7,434 nt of DNA from Euryarchaeota archaeon UBA552 (lineage in GTDB: Archaea > Thermoplasmatota > Poseidoniia > Poseidoniales > Thalassarchaeaceae), in the NCBI GenBank assembly GCA_002499585.1, contig DAMH01000013.1, positions 1 through 7,434 of the forward strand. The letters are read 5' to 3'. The position numbers and the translations under genes were made by a program. Positions 5,782 to 7,434 of this stretch are shown in pieces. The notes below the pieces were generated by a model, which made no database searches, had not been told where the DNA came from, and saw only the letters and a program-made list of their open reading frames with translations. Each line of letters begins with the position of its first letter. Position 1 is the stretch's first letter.

Positions 5782-6972
5782 ATGACACGGAGTATCATGT
5801 GGGACAGCGGCGCTTATACCCCTCCCATTGGTAATTCTGCAGGAATTGCCTTGTCTTCCTCGGTCAACGAAGCATGGGAGATACTCGCAAACGGGGGGCG
5901 GATCGACATTGACCATGGACTGGATCTTTATCAGCACGCCTCAATCAACGAGCTAGGGATGTTGGCTCACTACGTCAAGCGGCAGAAGCACGGCGATAAC
6001 ATACACTTCAACCTGAATCTACACGTAAATACCACCAATATCTGCGTCCTCGCTTGCAGGTTCTGTGCTTTCAGGAAGGGTTCGAGGCACAAGGATGCAT
6101 ACGCTCTGTCTACTCATGAGTACCTTGAGCGTGTTAGGCCTATTTCCGACACCATCGACGAGGTCCACTCCGTCGGGGGCCTGCACCCAGAGTGGACTGT
6201 TGAGCACTATGAGGAGATATACAGGGCGATGAAGGAGGAGTTTCCACACATCAGCGTAAAGTCCCTGACAGCTGTCGAAGTAAAGCACATCTCACAGAGA
6301 TCTGGACTTTCCATCCGACGGACTTTAGAGAGGCTAAGAGACGCGGGATTGGATGCACTTCCGGGCGGCGGTGCTGAGATATTGGTGGACAGTGTCAGGG
6401 ACAGGATTTGCAGGGGCAAGGAATCCAGCCAAGAGTATCTGACCATACACCGGACAGCACATGAGATCGGAATTCCAACGAACTGTACCATGTTGTTTGG
6501 CACTGTTGAAACACTGCAGGACAGAATCACCCACCTTGACCGGCTACGCAGCTTGCAAGATGATACCTCAGGTTTCCAGTGCTTTGTTCCATATCCGTTC
6601 CTACCGGACAAGACGAGACTTCCTGAAGCAAAGATCCCCAAGGGCATGGAGGTAATACGGACCATCGCCATATCACGGATCATGTTGGACAATATTCCTC
6701 ATGTCAAGGCATACAGGATGAATATTGGCGATAAGTTGGCCTCAATTGGCATCTTGAGCGGTGCGGACGACATCGACGGCACTGTTCAAAGGGAGGAAAT
6801 CATGCACTCCGCTGGTTCTAGCACTCCGTTGAATACGGGTATGCAGGGACTGATCAGAATGATAGAGTCTACCGGGCAAAAGGCACTCCAGAGAAACACT
6901 GTTTACACCAAGTTTAAGCCGCACACATTGAAAAATGCCCCTGAGCCAAGGACTCTGCCGGTTGTGGGGTGA
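5782..6972 (+). CDS. mqnE: Aminofutalosine synthase MqnE (radical SAM)
   Basis: MqnE performs the second step of the futalosine menaquinone pathway. It joins the MqnA product 3-[(1-carboxyvinyl)oxy]benzoate to the adenosyl group of S-adenosylmethionine, forming aminofutalosine. The 396-residue protein shows HVNTTNICVLACRFCAF (81-97), whose C88, C92 and C95 would bind the radical-SAM 4Fe-4S cluster. GGLHPEW (132-138) replaces the GGHNP-type motif of MqnC. SLTAVEVKHIS (161-171), LPGGGAEIL (193-201) and LRSLQDDTSGFQCFVP (255-270) match MqnE. The position usually read as TMLYGH is TMLFGT (236-241), so a commonly conserved His is Thr. The following mqnA gene supports the assignment. The start is uncertain: ATG 5782 is the longest choice, and ATG 5797 has GGAG four bases upstream and fits a leaderless start from the TATA-like element at 5767. 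The family call is firm, MqnE over MqnC fairly firm. Confidence 0.92.
   Translation: MTRSIMWDSGAYTPPIGNSAGIALSSSVNEAWEILANGGRIDIDHGLDLYQHASINELGMLAHYVKRQKHGDNIHFNLNLHVNTTNICVLACRFCAFRKGSRHKDAYALSTHEYLERVRPISDTIDEVHSVGGLHPEWTVEHYEEIYRAMKEEFPHISVKSLTAVEVKHISQRSGLSIRRTLERLRDAGLDALPGGGAEILVDSVRDRICRGKESSQEYLTIHRTAHEIGIPTNCTMLFGTVETLQDRITHLDRLRSLQDDTSGFQCFVPYPFLPDKTRLPEAKIPKGMEVIRTIAISRIMLDNIPHVKAYRMNIGDKLASIGILSGADDIDGTVQREEIMHSAGSSTPLNTGMQGLIRMIESTGQKALQRNTVYTKFKPHTLKNAPEPRTLPVVG
6968..6972 (+). promoter_or_regulatory. Shine-Dalgarno site GGTGA for mqnA
   Basis: GGTGA, part of GGGGTGA and overlapping the mqnE stop codon, matches the archaeal anti-Shine-Dalgarno core. It lies five bases before the GTG at 6978. 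This decides that start over the GTG at 6969, which overlaps the mqnE stop by four bases. Confidence 0.5.
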
Positions 6973-6977
6973 ACAAG

Positions 6978-7434
6978 GTGTGGGACAGGACAATAGGAAG
7001 GGTAGCTTTCACTAACTGCGACCCGCTTTATCATGACCTCTCAGACAAGTGGCGGATTCTACCTGCGCCCCCCTCATGGTTGTCTGGCCATGTTGTGAGA
7101 AGAGATTGTCTAATGGCTCCTATACCTTCTGCAGACTTCGCGAAGTTCAACGATCAACTCAAGTTGGTTGGTGAACTTGGCATTGTCTCTCTCGGTCATG
7201 TTGGTAGCGTCCTGCTTTTCGGAGACAGGCCGCCGGACCACATGAGAGAGATCGCCTTCCCGACCGACTCATCCACATCGAAGCGCCTCCTTCAGTGGTA
7301 CTTGGACAAACAGGGACTGGATCCCAGATGCGTCGATTTGGGACCGGATCTGAAGTCCATGCTCCAACAATGTGACGGCGCCCTGTTGATCAGTGACAGG
7401 GCTCTTAGAGCCGCAGCGGCCTACCCCTCCCTTG
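6978..7434 (+). CDS. mqnA: Chorismate dehydratase MqnA (partial, 3' end outside window)
   Basis: MqnA dehydrates chorismate to 3-[(1-carboxyvinyl)oxy]benzoate, the entry step of the futalosine route to menaquinone, and has a periplasmic-binding-protein-like fold. The frame is open to the window end, giving 152 complete codons, somewhat over half the usual length of about 280. Visible motifs are IGRVAFTNCDPLYH (6-19), APPSWLSGHVVRRDCLMAPI (30-49), LGIVSLGHVGSVLLFGDRP (67-85), FPTDSSTSKRLLQW (94-107) and GPDLKSMLQQCDGALLISDR (122-141). These match MqnA in order and spacing. The GTG start at 6978 was chosen because of the GGTGA site just upstream; GTG 6969, in the same frame, would add MNK before V1. 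The gene is 5 bases after mqnE and surely in the same transcript. MqnA's product is an MqnE substrate, so the pair is a functional unit. Confidence 0.88.
   Translation, partial: MWDRTIGRVAFTNCDPLYHDLSDKWRILPAPPSWLSGHVVRRDCLMAPIPSADFAKFNDQLKLVGELGIVSLGHVGSVLLFGDRPPDHMREIAFPTDSSTSKRLLQWYLDKQGLDPRCVDLGPDLKSMLQQCDGALLISDRALRAAAAYPSL

Noticed and set aside
5782..6972. Cyclic dehypoxanthinyl futalosine synthase MqnC, or an F420 CofH-like enzyme
   Set aside because: GLHPEW, TAVEV, GGGAEIL and LQDDTSGF favour MqnE, and the adjacent mqnA gene makes a menaquinone role more likely than F420.

Overview
The window looks like a compact chromosomal segment of a euryarchaeote, most likely a Thermoplasmatota-type lineage such as Marine Group II/III. 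This is an inference from gene content. Prolyl-tRNA synthetase is of the archaeal/eukaryotic type and ends in the typical C-terminal Tyr. CoaBC has the archaeal form, without the bacterial Cys flap. Transketolase is split into two half-size genes, as in many archaea. Several junctions carry GGAGG or GGTGA Shine-Dalgarno sites with 1-4 bp stop/start overlaps. No mobile element, CRISPR array, tRNA or rRNA was found, and gene density is nearly complete. No clearly new system is visible; the interest lies in unusual family members and gene pairings.

Layout, left to right. (1) The first bases hold the start of an unidentified minus-strand gene, coupled to the end of a minus-strand four-helix membrane protein with a C-terminal zinc ribbon (32-610). 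(2) Diverging from it across about 50 bp is coaBC (663-1844, plus), followed after 40 bp by proS (1885-3390, plus). (3) A minus-strand cluster converges on proS with only 3 bp between the stop codons. In transcription order it contains the transketolase N-terminal half (5716-4883), the C-terminal half (4886-3945, 4-bp ATGA overlap) and a small acidic two-helix membrane protein (3906-3394). (4) Diverging from the transketolase genes across a 65-bp gap is a plus-strand menaquinone pair: mqnE (5782-6972) and the 5' part of mqnA (from 6978, running off the window).

How the genes fit together. MqnA and MqnE catalyse consecutive steps at the start of the futalosine route to menaquinone, so the organism probably makes a menaquinone for respiration. 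The two transketolase subunits would form one thiamine-diphosphate enzyme of the non-oxidative pentose phosphate network, which supplies pentoses and the erythrose-4-phosphate used for chorismate. Chorismate is the MqnA substrate, so the two divergent units are metabolically linked. CoaBC (coenzyme A synthesis) and ProS (tRNA charging) are housekeeping genes. The two membrane proteins are unassigned.

The most useful points for follow-up are the apparent loss of the catalytic histidine in the CoaC half of CoaBC, the changed TMLYGH-type motif in MqnE, a roughly 25-residue insertion and missing zinc cysteines in ProS, and the link between the split transketolase and a small membrane protein.
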